Part shown: one piece after another, positions 26,417-35,745 of the stretch
How positions within the stretch are numbered: the first letter of the stretch is position 1
How the letters are laid out: each line of letters opens with the position of its first letter
Assembly: GCF_023028225.1 (NCBI RefSeq)
Contig: NZ_CP095484.1
Coordinates: 45,718 to 109,717, forward strand
Direction: 5' to 3'
Length of the DNA stretch: 64,000 nt
From: Halorientalis litorea
GTDB lineage: Archaea > Halobacteriota > Halobacteria > Halobacteriales > Haloarculaceae
The notes under the pieces: model-generated
Databases searched by the model: none
What the model was told of the DNA's origin: nothing
What the model saw: only the letters and a program-made list of their open reading frames with translations
Translations under genes and position numbers: made by a program

Positions 26417-27641
26417 AGGCGCTGACGCCCATTTCGCGTTCCTCAGCCTCCGCCTGCTGGTTCGCGAGGTCCATAGCGGGGCTAAGGTCGAACGCTTCGA
26501 ACTGATTGTCGAGCGTCTCGTAGTGACTCGCGAGGCGATTGATCTGGGGCAGTGCCGCCGTGTTCAGGATGCGAGGCGCAATGTACGTGGCGAAGGCCTG
26601 CCCGACTGCGACATCTTCCTCACCTCTGTACTGACCGCCGTCTCCACAGGCGTGCTTGAGGAACTGGGTGACGTCCTCGTAGTGCATCGGCCCGAACTCC
26701 ATAATTCCGTCCTCACCGCTGGTAGTTGTGCCCTCGTTGATCCCCTGGTGGTGGCTCTCGAAGAGTTCCTGAAGCTTGTCGCGGTCGATATCCACATCGG
26801 AGCCGAGTTCTCCGATCCAGCGGTCGAACAGCGAGGCCCGCTCCTCGTCACCGTAGCGACTGAGTTCTATCATCGCGAAGCGACGAGTGATCGCATTGTC
26901 GAGTTCGTTCACTGTCCGGTCCGACATATTCATCGTACAGATGATCTTGACGTTGTCGTTGAGCGTGAGCGGATCCCCGTCGTCATTGCGGAAGATAACC
27001 TGATCTTCGTCCTCGATAGCGGTGTACAGTGGCCCGAATACCTGGGAGATGTCTGCCCGGGTGATTTCGTCGATAATGACGCCCCAATTGTCCTGATACT
27101 CGTTTGCTTTCTGGATGCCCTGTGAGACGCAGCCTGCTCGGCGATGATACTCAATCTCGCCGTCTTTCGTCTCCGGCTGAATACTACCGGTGATGTCCGC
27201 AGGTGTCCATGTCGGTGTCGCGGTGTGGATCGAGTAGTCGATGCACGCCTCCAGTGCGAGCTGCTTTGCGAAATAGGTCTTTCCGGTGCCGGTCGGACCG
27301 TAGAGAACGATTGGCTTCCCGACTTCGATAGCGGTGAGGGCGTTTTTCTTGACTGTGTCCGGGACGAGTGTCTCGCCCAGATTGTAATTCCGTTGGGCGA
27401 CGGTCTGTTTGACCTCGAACGGGGTGACATTTGAGGTCAGAAGCGCCTGTCGGACTTCATCGCGGTTTCCAGAGACGCGTCTGTCGATTTCCGCGTCTTC
27501 GACGAGATATCGTAATGCGTCTGGGCTAGAGGTGCGGTTTATAAAGTCAGTCGCAGACGCGCTCGAATTTACGATGAACCCTCTGAATTCCTCTGCCTCC
27601 TCGCGGTCGTAGTCCTCGAATTTCGGCGTCCCGCTACTCAT
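26409..27641 (-). CDS. McrB/MoxR-like AAA+ ATPase, partner of the McrC-like nuclease
   Basis: This is a 410-residue protein. About 100 N-terminal residues precede a AAA+ domain with Walker A GPTGTGKT (115-122), Walker B VIIDEITRAD (188-197) and sensor CTMNMSDRT (235-243), followed by AITRRF. The sensor differs from the MNTADRS motif of the first McrB, so nucleotide preference (GTP or ATP) is uncertain. The short N-terminus has no obvious modified-base-binding domain. It is the upstream gene of the overlapping pair with the McrC-like nuclease. It is divergent from the AAA gene at 27760, with a shared 118-base promoter gap. Confidence 0.78.
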   Translation of the reverse strand: MSSGTPKFEDYDREEAEEFRGFIVNSSASATDFINRTSSPDALRYLVEDAEIDRRVSGNRDEVRQALLTSNVTPFEVKQTVAQRNYNLGETLVPDTVKKNALTAIEVGKPIVLYGPTGTGKTYFAKQLALEACIDYSIHTATPTWTPADITGSIQPETKDGEIEYHRRAGCVSQGIQKANEYQDNWGVIIDEITRADISQVFGPLYTAIEDEDQVIFRNDDGDPLTLNDNVKIICTMNMSDRTVNELDNAITRRFAMIELSRYGDEERASLFDRWIGELGSDVDIDRDKLQELFESHHQGINEGTTTSGEDGIMEFGPMHYEDVTQFLKHACGDGGQYRGEEDVAVGQAFATYIAPRILNTAALPQINRLASHYETLDNQFEAFDLSPAMDLANQQAEAEEREMGVSAYE

Positions 27642-27759
27642 TAATTGGGAAATATCGGGGGGCTACCATAAAACAACGTGTATAGATGGAAGAACGTGAG
27701 CTAGGGGGATACAAAGAAACATACCTATGTAGATTAATTGTGGAATTGAGACAGATCCC

Positions 27760-29619
27760 ATGGCATTCGACTCGGAGTCATTCTCTTCTGGGCACACCCT
27801 CATTCAGCGGCTTGAGGAATACAATCCGTGGTGGGAGCGCGGTCAAGAGGCGAGTCTGACTGGCGACTATTCATCGCTTCAGGACATCTTCTACCAAATA
27901 TACGACGAGCTGCATCAGCACCAACGGCGGTTGATTCCCATAACCGGCCCTGACGGGGCTGGAAAAACCGCCCTCCTCGAGCAACTGGCCTCTGCGCATA
28001 TTGACCCGGATTTCGTAGAGAAGTTCGTTCGAGATGTAGACAGGCGTGAGCAGGCTCAAGAGCACCTCGTATCTCCATCAGACGTGCTGTACATCCCCCT
28101 TCGAGACGATCCAGTCTTCCAACTTCAGCCGGAAGCCCAGCTCCGGGCAGCCGTGGATCACTTCGAGACGCACGTCCTGCGGCACCCCCGGTCGTCCTCG
28201 CATTACATCCTGTTAGATGATCTCCATACTGTTGAGCGGCCAAACAAACGCGGGAATCAAGATGTCGGTCGCTGGGAGCGACTCCTTACGGACTTAATCA
28301 GCGATCACGATGACCGCCGGATCGTGTTCACGGCACTTTCGAGAGGGTCCGTACGGGAACGATTCGAGGAGGCCGATGTTGCAGAAGTGAATGAAGGAAC
28401 CCGCGGAGAGACACGTGAGCTGTATCCCATGGGCTTCGCCGATTTCCTCAAGATGCGATACCGGGATATCGAACTCGCACCAGCGGCCGAGCGGTTCGAT
28501 GAGAACGCGGTTCGAAAGGCGTTACTGGAGGCTGTCGATGCGGGAGACGCTGACCGATTCGTAGCCGAGATCGAAGCCCAGAACGGCGACGCAATTGCTG
28601 ACCCGTCGACGGTCCGCCGGGAGATCGCGAATTACTGTACGAGCGGGGGGATGCTGACACTCAGAATCGCCGGTGACGGCATCTCGATTGACGAGGAGCG
28701 ATTTGTCGACGTGCTCCGTGGACGGGACGATGTCGACCTCGAAGCCCACCAACGGGAGCTACTCGATGACTTCAGAGATGATCTACTCCATGCGGCGACG
28801 AACCTCGGCGGGGTAAAGGACGCGCTCGGCTTGGAGCGGTTTTGTGGCCTCGCTGCTCACGAGCACCCGACCGGTGACGTGCGCTTCGACGATCTGACCG
28901 AGGTACTCGATGTCGACCGTCGAACCCTCCGCGATAAGTATCTCAGCGCCCTCTCACGACTCCATCTGCTTTCGGCAGCACAGGAATATGACAATCAACG
29001 TCCACGGAGGCTCCGATTTTACCTGCGGGATCCGGGGATCACGAACGCATTTCGTCGGAATGATCTCAATGATGTTCTTCGACGTGAGCCCGGCCTAGAC
29101 GAGGCCCTGGCGAAGGCGGTCGCGTTCGATCACACGATTCGGTTGTCCAGCACCCTCAACCATCCCCACGATCCGAAGCGTGGAGTAGTCAAGTTCTGGG
29201 TGGGATCAAAGGGTGCAGTCGACTTCGTGCCCAAAATTCGCGGTAGTCCCGTACCGATACTGTGGTCTCACAACCGTGCTCTGGACGAACTCCAGATGAG
29301 TCGAGATACGCCTGATTTCGATGCATTACAGGAGTTCCTCGAAAACGATGCCTACGAGAGTGAACGCGACCGAGTCGATGAGCAGATGTACAGTCCTGTG
29401 ACGGACACCTTCACCAAGCAGAGGCGAGCATATGTGCAGCAAGACGAGTACGAGGGTGAGCTCAGTGATGACGGGAAGGCTGCCTTCGACGCCGAACCAG
29501 CATTCGGGATTGTGCTTACAAATGCGCGGTCAGCGCTGGATGAAGGGATCACCGTCAATACTGACGGCTCGAAGCCGATCATCCAGGTTCCACTTTGGAC
29601 GTACCTTCGGCTATCGTAG
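27760..29619 (+). CDS. AAA ATPase with DUF4143-like C-terminus, copy 1
   Basis: This is a 619-residue protein. The N-terminal NPWWERG (22-28) precedes Walker A GPDGAGKT (63-70) and a Walker B-like ILLDDLH followed by ERPNK, as in the COG1373 ATPase family (AAA_14 with DUF4143). The winged-helix-like section contains EVLDVDRRTLRDKYLSALS. The C-terminal part has the DUF4143 pattern VKFWVGSKGAVDFVPK, but the usual E-x-K of the nuclease-like fold is not seen (PVPILWSHN), so it is probably not an active nuclease. A paralogue lies at 51329 with the same layout. It precedes methyltransferase copy 3 by 114 bases. A TATA-like GATTAATT lies about 25 bases before its ATG. Function is unknown beyond ATP binding. 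Confidence 0.72.
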   Translation: MAFDSESFSSGHTLIQRLEEYNPWWERGQEASLTGDYSSLQDIFYQIYDELHQHQRRLIPITGPDGAGKTALLEQLASAHIDPDFVEKFVRDVDRREQAQEHLVSPSDVLYIPLRDDPVFQLQPEAQLRAAVDHFETHVLRHPRSSSHYILLDDLHTVERPNKRGNQDVGRWERLLTDLISDHDDRRIVFTALSRGSVRERFEEADVAEVNEGTRGETRELYPMGFADFLKMRYRDIELAPAAERFDENAVRKALLEAVDAGDADRFVAEIEAQNGDAIADPSTVRREIANYCTSGGMLTLRIAGDGISIDEERFVDVLRGRDDVDLEAHQRELLDDFRDDLLHAATNLGGVKDALGLERFCGLAAHEHPTGDVRFDDLTEVLDVDRRTLRDKYLSALSRLHLLSAAQEYDNQRPRRLRFYLRDPGITNAFRRNDLNDVLRREPGLDEALAKAVAFDHTIRLSSTLNHPHDPKRGVVKFWVGSKGAVDFVPKIRGSPVPILWSHNRALDELQMSRDTPDFDALQEFLENDAYESERDRVDEQMYSPVTDTFTKQRRAYVQQDEYEGELSDDGKAAFDAEPAFGIVLTNARSALDEGITVNTDGSKPIIQVPLWTYLRLS

Positions 29620-29733
29620 CGAGGATTAGCAAAACGCGAAGTAGAATACGTCGCTGATGAGGTTCCAACACTTCGGAATGCGTGCGTTCGAGTAGCTTTA
29701 TGTGGCTCTCTTGTTTTCGGGTACATATCTACG

Positions 29734-32400
29734 ATGTCTCAGGAACAGCAAGGGCCAGACTCGAGTGAGCGGACGGAACTTCCTATTGAGCGCGGATTTC
29801 CTATCGAGCGGGTGAACGAGATCGCATCTAAGGAAACGACAGGAGGTGCACGAGAGTACTATCGCCCCATCTATTGTATGCATAAGTGGTGGGCCCGCCG
29901 GGCAGGGTCAGTTTTCCGCGCTATCTGTCTGTATACGTTGTTAGATGAAGAGACGGAGTTCGATGTTCTGGATCCCGGTGCGAACGGAAACCTCGATATG
30001 TTCACCGAAAGCGACGACATACGGGAGTCCATCCGAGAAATCGATCTTTCGAATCCTGAGGCCATCTGGGACCTCTACTCGAAGGACGTTCGAGTGAGTG
30101 ATAAGAAGGTTCTGGACCCGTTCATGGGTGGAGGGACATCACTCGGGGAGGCCTCTCGATTTGGAGCCGAATCCACTGGCTACGACATCAATCCTGTCGC
30201 GTGGTTCATCACTAAAAAGGAGATGGAAGCCCATGAGACTGATCCTGAAGAACTGGAGAGTGCCTTTCAGGAAATCAAAAAGTCTGTGGAGGACGAAATA
30301 AAACAGTACTACAAAACGTCATGTCCGAACGGAGACCACGAGACGGACGTTATGTATTATCTTTGGGTGAAAGAGATTGATTGCGTCTCGTGTAGCGAGA
30401 CAGTTTCACTTTTCGAGGATTATCGAGTAGGCAAGGGTCGCTACGAGAACAAAGGAAAGTACAACGTCTACTGTCCGGAGTGTGAATCGATCACTCTTGT
30501 TGATGACTGGCAAAGTGAATGTGCATGTGACAACTGTAGTCACGAATTCGTTCCTAAGGAAGGAAACGTGACTCGGGGTGGGAACTACACCTGTCCGCAT
30601 TGTGGCCAAAAGTACGGTATTACTGATGCCATCCAAGAGCAGGATGGTTACGATCAGAGGCTGTATGCCTTGGAATATTATTGTTCAACCTGTGATGAGA
30701 ATGGATTATCGAGAGGCGAATTCAAAGCGTATAAAAAAGTAGATCCAAGTGATATCCAACTTTTCGAAGAAGCTAGGAAAGAATGGAACACACGCACCGA
30801 CCTTCATGAATACGTGCCGAGTCAGAGGATCCCAGAAGGAGCAACGACCGTTGTAACTAGTGATGTGAATTACGACGGTCACGATCTATCTCAGCACGCT
30901 ATCAATGATTGGACTGATATGTATAATGAACGTCAACTATTATCTCTCAGCAAACTATTGAAAGAAATAGATGGTATTGACGATCAGAATATCAAAGAAT
31001 ACCTTATATTAGCTGTAACTGGCTGTCTTAATCGAAATAATATGATGATTGGTTATAATTATGCCCATAATGGTGCTCAAGCTATATTCAAAACAAATTC
31101 GTTCGATCCACCGCAGAGGCCAGCAGAGAATAATGTTTGGGGTCTGAAACACGGGGCCGGCCCATTTTATAGGAAATTTGAATTGATAAAGAAAGGTGTC
31201 AAATATGCACACGCACCAACAGATCGGTATGTCGAAGATAGCGAGACTATTGAGACACCAGAGTTCGATAAACCGATTGGAGAGGATACGACCGTGATTT
31301 GTGACGACTTGCGAAACATCGATGAAAAGGACGAGTATGATGCGGTAATTACTGATCCACCGTACTACGACAACGTCCTATACTCGGAACTATCAGACTT
31401 CTTCTACGTGTGGCAGAAGATACTGCTGGAAGACGAATACGACTGCTTCGATCCGGATATGACCCCAAGATCCGAGATCGTTGCCAATCCTGCTCAGGAC
31501 AAAGGCGCTGAGGAGTTCGAAACAGAGCTGCGGGAAGCGTTCGATATCGTTCATTCGGCGCTAAAGGAAGACGGAGTTCTAACGTTCACGTATCACCACA
31601 GCGACTCTGAGTCGTGGGGGGAACTCCTCGAAGCGCTCTGTGATTCCGGATTCGTGGTCACTGCAACGTATCCCGTCACAGCTGATCTCCAAAAACTCAC
31701 GAAAGGGGCAGCGGTTTCTTTCGATATTGTCGTTGTAGCACGACCTGCAACAGAACGAGAACCAATTAGTTGGAACTCGCTCAGGCGGAATATTGCGCGT
31801 ACTGCCAAAATCACACGGGAACAACTCGAAACGGAGCGAGATCTCTCTGAAGGCGATATCGGTGTCGTTGAAATGGGCGAATGCTTTTCAGAATATTCGA
31901 AACACCACGGCCAAGTTCGGAAGGACAGAAAGATTATGGATGCAAAAGAAGTAGTCGATGAGATCTACGGTATAATTCAGGGTGAAAACGATCTCGGTGA
32001 AATCGATGTCTTCCTTGATCTACTTAGTGAACGAAAGCCGACGTACAACGATCTGAACAAACTCTGTCGTGGAACCAATTCGACTCCGGATGGTCTCAAA
32101 GATATGCACTTATTCTCTCTTGATGGGAACGAACTGGTTCTAGGTACTTGGAATAACGAGAAACGCCAAGCATACGTCCAGAATAAAATTGAGGAAGGTA
32201 ATGGTGATGTTACGAATCTTGATAAGGCACACTTCCTCCGGTACCGCTTCGAGCAGGGTAAATCCACCAGCCAGTACCTCGAACGTTGGGACACCGATGA
32301 GCTCCAGAAGCTCTGTAAGGGACTTGCCGAAGTCACGGGTGATGAGACGTATCTGAAGATGGTAGGCGTCGATACCTCCCTTACAGACTTCGAAGAGTGA
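29734..32400 (+). CDS. Zn-ribbon adenine DNA methyltransferase, DUF1156/COG1743 type, copy 3
   Basis: This is an 888-residue protein. It has LPIERGFPIERVNEIA, MHKWWARR, SAM motif DPFMGGGT (128-135), CxxC zinc ligands (about 197-320) and catalytic DPPYYDN (541-547). By eye it is closer to copy 1 than to copy 2, including the end (YLERWDTDEL, GDETYLKM, GVD). The stretch coded at about 30690-31250, covering the variable segment (MMIGYNYAHNGAQ), is much more AT-rich than the flanks, as if exchanged between alleles. A TATA-like TTTATG lies about 35 bases upstream. The SNF2 helicase gene follows after about 90 bases. It probably methylates adenine in a sequence different from the other copies. Confidence 0.85.
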   Translation: MSQEQQGPDSSERTELPIERGFPIERVNEIASKETTGGAREYYRPIYCMHKWWARRAGSVFRAICLYTLLDEETEFDVLDPGANGNLDMFTESDDIRESIREIDLSNPEAIWDLYSKDVRVSDKKVLDPFMGGGTSLGEASRFGAESTGYDINPVAWFITKKEMEAHETDPEELESAFQEIKKSVEDEIKQYYKTSCPNGDHETDVMYYLWVKEIDCVSCSETVSLFEDYRVGKGRYENKGKYNVYCPECESITLVDDWQSECACDNCSHEFVPKEGNVTRGGNYTCPHCGQKYGITDAIQEQDGYDQRLYALEYYCSTCDENGLSRGEFKAYKKVDPSDIQLFEEARKEWNTRTDLHEYVPSQRIPEGATTVVTSDVNYDGHDLSQHAINDWTDMYNERQLLSLSKLLKEIDGIDDQNIKEYLILAVTGCLNRNNMMIGYNYAHNGAQAIFKTNSFDPPQRPAENNVWGLKHGAGPFYRKFELIKKGVKYAHAPTDRYVEDSETIETPEFDKPIGEDTTVICDDLRNIDEKDEYDAVITDPPYYDNVLYSELSDFFYVWQKILLEDEYDCFDPDMTPRSEIVANPAQDKGAEEFETELREAFDIVHSALKEDGVLTFTYHHSDSESWGELLEALCDSGFVVTATYPVTADLQKLTKGAAVSFDIVVVARPATEREPISWNSLRRNIARTAKITREQLETERDLSEGDIGVVEMGECFSEYSKHHGQVRKDRKIMDAKEVVDEIYGIIQGENDLGEIDVFLDLLSERKPTYNDLNKLCRGTNSTPDGLKDMHLFSLDGNELVLGTWNNEKRQAYVQNKIEEGNGDVTNLDKAHFLRYRFEQGKSTSQYLERWDTDELQKLCKGLAEVTGDETYLKMVGVDTSLTDFEE

Positions 32401-32488
32401 TCGCTTAGTCAAACTCTCTGTCTAACCCAGAATCAAACTGACATCAATCCACACAACCTATTTGACGACATACCTGTTTCGTAGAATC

Positions 32489-34246
32489 ATGGAAGAGCAG
32501 GACCTCGTCGACATCGAGGTCACGCACGATGACCCGGATAATCTTGTAGCCTCCTATTCCTCAGGAATTGCAGATTTTTCCTTCCACCGGCAGACCGTCG
32601 TCGCAAATCGTCTTCTTGCGGGACAGCCCGACACAGAACTCCGTTCGCTTTCTCGCGTCGACGAGGAGGAAGTCAAACTCCTCGAACATCAGGTCGACGC
32701 TGCTCACAGGGCCCTGTTCGAGATGGATGGGAAGGCACTCCTCGCTGACGAGGTCGGCCTCGGAAAGACGATCGAGGTCGGTATGATCCTGAAGGAGATG
32801 CACTATCGCGAGACCGACGACTCGGTGCTGATCCTCACCCCGGCCCAGCTGGCCAAACAGTGGCAAGGAGAACTCCTCGAGAAGTTCGGACTTGAGTTTG
32901 TCTGCAACTATGACGATGAGTTCCAGGGATTCGATGCCCACAACTACATCATCGCGAGCATCGACACCGCCAAGAGCGACCGACACCGCGCGACCGTGCT
33001 CGCTCGCGACTGGGACGTCCTCGTCATGGACGAAGCCCACTACGTGAAAAACGAGGAGACCGATCGCTACGACCTCATCGACAAGCTCACCTACGACTAC
33101 GCGTTCTTCCTCACGGCGACGCCCATTCAGAACGAACTGACCGACCTCTACAATATCGTCTCCTTGCTGCGGCCCGGCCTGTTCGGTAGTCGAGACACGT
33201 TCCACCACTACTTCGTCGACAATGGCCAGGAGACGCTCGTGAATCGGGACGAGCTACAGCGACGGTTGGGACAGGTAATGATCCGGAATCGCCGTGAGGA
33301 AACGGACATCGACTTCACGGACCGTATCATCGACACGCGGACCTTCGAACCGAGCGCAGCGGAGAAAGAACTCTACGAAGCGGTAACGGAGTACGTGCGA
33401 AGCGCGTACAGCCAGGACAGCGGCCAGAAGCTGGTGCTGATGCTGCTCCAGAAGGAGGTAGTCAGCAGCCCAGCAGCGCTGGAACAAACGATCCTCAAAC
33501 AGCTCGAGGAGCAGAACGAGCTAACGCACCGAGACGAACTCGAAACGATCCTCGACAAGATCGACGCGATTGACACGGTCACAAAACAGGAGCGACTGTT
33601 CGATATCGTCGAGGAAGTCCGTGAGACCGTCGATATGGGTCGCGTTATCGTATTCACTCAGTTCCGGGCAACCCAGCGCCAGGTCCTGCAAGCGTTGGAC
33701 GATCGGGGATATACCACTCACGCGTTCCATGGCGGCCACTCAAGCCAAGAAAAGGAGGACATCGTGGATCGGTTCCGAGAGGAAGGTGGTGTCCTCGTGT
33801 CTACGGACGCGATGAACGAGGGGCGCAACCTTCAATTCTGCAATATCATGGTGAACTACGATCTGCCGTGGAATCCGATGAAGGTCGAGCAGCGAATCGG
33901 GCGGATTCACCGGATCGGCCAGAAGCGCAAGGTCTACGTCTTCAACATGGGCCTGAAAGGCACTATCGAGGAATACGTGCTGGAACGTCTCTACCACAAG
34001 ATCGATCTCTTCCAGCAGACGGTTGGAGAACTGAGCACGATTCTTACCCGGCTCGAGGACTCCGGGAAGAGCTTCGAAGACGAGATTTTCGAACGGCTCA
34101 CTAATGCCGACTCTGAGGTTGAACTCGAGAACGACTTCGACTCGATGGCGATCGATCTTGAGGAGCAACAGAACCTCTCACAGAAGGTAGAAGAATTCAA
34201 CAGCGGCGTCTTCGAGAGTTTCGATCTGGGGGCGGGCGATGACTGA
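32489..34246 (+). CDS. SNF2-family helicase/translocase
   Basis: This is a 585-residue protein. The ATG at 32489 is preferred over an in-frame TTG at 32462. Motifs: DEVGLGKT (87-94), DEAH (181-184), then FLTATP, FHGGHSSQE, STDAMNEGRNLQF and the final RIGRIHRIGQKRKVYVF, all of the SNF2/RapA type. Such proteins translocate on double-stranded DNA and occur in DISARM and DUF1156/DUF499 islands. It is compact, without added nuclease or chromatin domains. Its last 8 bases overlap the coiled-coil gene, so the two proteins probably form a complex. No partner nuclease is obvious in the immediate operon. Confidence 0.85.
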   Translation: MEEQDLVDIEVTHDDPDNLVASYSSGIADFSFHRQTVVANRLLAGQPDTELRSLSRVDEEEVKLLEHQVDAAHRALFEMDGKALLADEVGLGKTIEVGMILKEMHYRETDDSVLILTPAQLAKQWQGELLEKFGLEFVCNYDDEFQGFDAHNYIIASIDTAKSDRHRATVLARDWDVLVMDEAHYVKNEETDRYDLIDKLTYDYAFFLTATPIQNELTDLYNIVSLLRPGLFGSRDTFHHYFVDNGQETLVNRDELQRRLGQVMIRNRREETDIDFTDRIIDTRTFEPSAAEKELYEAVTEYVRSAYSQDSGQKLVLMLLQKEVVSSPAALEQTILKQLEEQNELTHRDELETILDKIDAIDTVTKQERLFDIVEEVRETVDMGRVIVFTQFRATQRQVLQALDDRGYTTHAFHGGHSSQEKEDIVDRFREEGGVLVSTDAMNEGRNLQFCNIMVNYDLPWNPMKVEQRIGRIHRIGQKRKVYVFNMGLKGTIEEYVLERLYHKIDLFQQTVGELSTILTRLEDSGKSFEDEIFERLTNADSEVELENDFDSMAIDLEEQQNLSQKVEEFNSGVFESFDLGAGDD

Positions 34247-35432
34247 TGTGACTCACGCGGTGACGCAGTCCGCGCTGGAAGCATTCACTCGGGAGTATCT
34301 AAACGATCTCGGTGCAGCAATCCGTGAGAACGGAAGCCGGTGGGAGGTACGATTACCCAGCCACGTGGATGTCGATTTTAGCGACCGTCACGAGTTCGAG
34401 ATTGCCCTGGATGGTGAAAGTCGAGACGAGATAGAGGACTCTGTTTACGTACTCACGCCGGAGAGCGAATTCACACAACAACTGCTCGATGAGGCGGCAG
34501 CGATGGCGACTGTCGGGCAACTCGCCCTGACGGACTCGATGACTGACGGTGACTATCGGGATCCGCCATGGATTGTAGAAAGTGATGTAGAAGTCGAAGA
34601 TGCAGCATTCAGTCCGTACTATGACCGGACAGCCATCTGCGTGTTCGTACGCATTGACGTCGAGACCGTCAGCGAGTACCAGACCCAGTTCTTGGAAGCG
34701 GTGACGATCGACGTTGAGTCGAAGGACCAGCTCCCCGGTGTAACAGAGATACTTGTCGAGGAGTTTTTCAGCCCAAAATCCGGCTGGCGTGACGACGCAA
34801 CTGTAGGGAGTGACCAGAGCGACGTGACCGATGCTCCCGAGAAGATAGCAGACGCAATCGTTGCCGGACAGGAAGCTGCTGTTAGAGGGGTCCAGGAGGA
34901 GATCGACCAGATTCGTCAATCAGCATCTCGTGCTGCTGATTCAGAGTTTGAAGAGTACCGGCAGCTTCAGGAGCAGCGAATTAACGACCACCGAACCGAG
35001 ATAGATTCTCTCTCGAACCGTCTCCAAAAGTTATCGTCGGATGTCGACGGTGCAGACTCACAGCAACAACGTGTAGAGGCACTTGAGAAACGCCAAGAGC
35101 TCAAAGCCGAAAAAGAAGAGCTGGAAGACGAGTTGGAGGAGCTTCTTCAGGAGAAGGAACAGGGGTACGCTCAGAAGCGACAGGAGATCTATCGCCGTCA
35201 CTCATTAGAGGTGAACACCAAGCCCACTGCGTTCACGCTTGTGACGTATGAGCGCGGAGAAATCGAATTCACTGTGGCCGACAACGGTCGAACCGCCGTG
35301 ATGCGCGCTCCGTATGCTATCGGTGCGGGTGTAACCGACGAAGTCCACTGTGAGAACTGCAACACGCAACTCTCAGCGGGGAATCCGATTAGTTTGGTTG
35401 CTGGAAGGCTTGGGTGTCAAAGCTGTCAATGA
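34239..35432 (+). CDS. Coiled-coil protein with C-terminal zinc ribbon, helicase partner
   Basis: This 397-residue protein overlaps the SNF2 helicase gene by 8 bases. The N-terminal 200 residues look like an alpha/beta domain without a known motif. A long coiled coil spans about 205-315 (Glu/Gln/Arg/Leu-rich heptads). A beta segment follows, ending in a Cys4 zinc ribbon (CENC ... CQSC) at the very C-terminus. Such a layout suits a DNA- or protein-binding scaffold for the helicase. I do not recognise a family. The coupling to the helicase gene is the main hint of function. Confidence 0.7.
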   Translation: MTDVTHAVTQSALEAFTREYLNDLGAAIRENGSRWEVRLPSHVDVDFSDRHEFEIALDGESRDEIEDSVYVLTPESEFTQQLLDEAAAMATVGQLALTDSMTDGDYRDPPWIVESDVEVEDAAFSPYYDRTAICVFVRIDVETVSEYQTQFLEAVTIDVESKDQLPGVTEILVEEFFSPKSGWRDDATVGSDQSDVTDAPEKIADAIVAGQEAAVRGVQEEIDQIRQSASRAADSEFEEYRQLQEQRINDHRTEIDSLSNRLQKLSSDVDGADSQQQRVEALEKRQELKAEKEELEDELEELLQEKEQGYAQKRQEIYRRHSLEVNTKPTAFTLVTYERGEIEFTVADNGRTAVMRAPYAIGAGVTDEVHCENCNTQLSAGNPISLVAGRLGCQSCQ

Positions 35433-35562
35433 CGTTGGTGAGACGTGTGTTCGCCCGGTAACCGCTACAGTCTCTCCGATCTGCAGACGGGATTCCAGTA
35501 TCACCGGAGCACAGGCGTAGAGATCAAAGACCGGTAGGGATGATCGCGAGAGATTGAGTCGA

Positions 35563-35602
35563 TTAACCAACAGTGAAGGGGATTCGAGACAATGTTGGTT
35601 AA
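35563..35602. repeat. Inverted repeat TTAACCAACA / TGTTGGTTAA, copy 2
   Basis: Arms at 35563-35572 and 35593-35602 are identical to those at 6953-6993, with a 20-base spacer. It is in the 313-base gap 35433-35745, where I see no gene, and lies about 144 bases before the addB start. Copy 1 is about 127 bases before the conjugation operon, so a shared regulator is one reading. Confidence 0.85.
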
Positions 35603-35745
35603 CAGGCTCGGAGATAGATCGAACTTCCGGCGTGGATTACGTCTGGAGATGATCTTGCCGTAATAGTCGTTGCGAGTGGATATCTGATTCCTGTCTATCG
35701 CAGATTTTCATTATTGTAGTCGTTTCCAGTTACTCCCGAACATTA

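Noticed and set aside
27760..29619. Active DUF4143-type nuclease
   Set aside because: The VDFV segment is present but the Glu-x-Lys expected after it is missing; the same holds for the copy at 51329.
14438..35432. Standard BREX locus
   Set aside because: DUF499 is BrxC/PglY-related and methyltransferases are present, but no PglZ-type phosphatase, BrxA, BrxB or Lon-like gene was recognised.
14438..35432. Standard DISARM locus
   Set aside because: A SNF2 helicase and adenine methyltransferases are present, but no DUF1998 (DrmB) or phospholipase D-like DrmC protein was seen.
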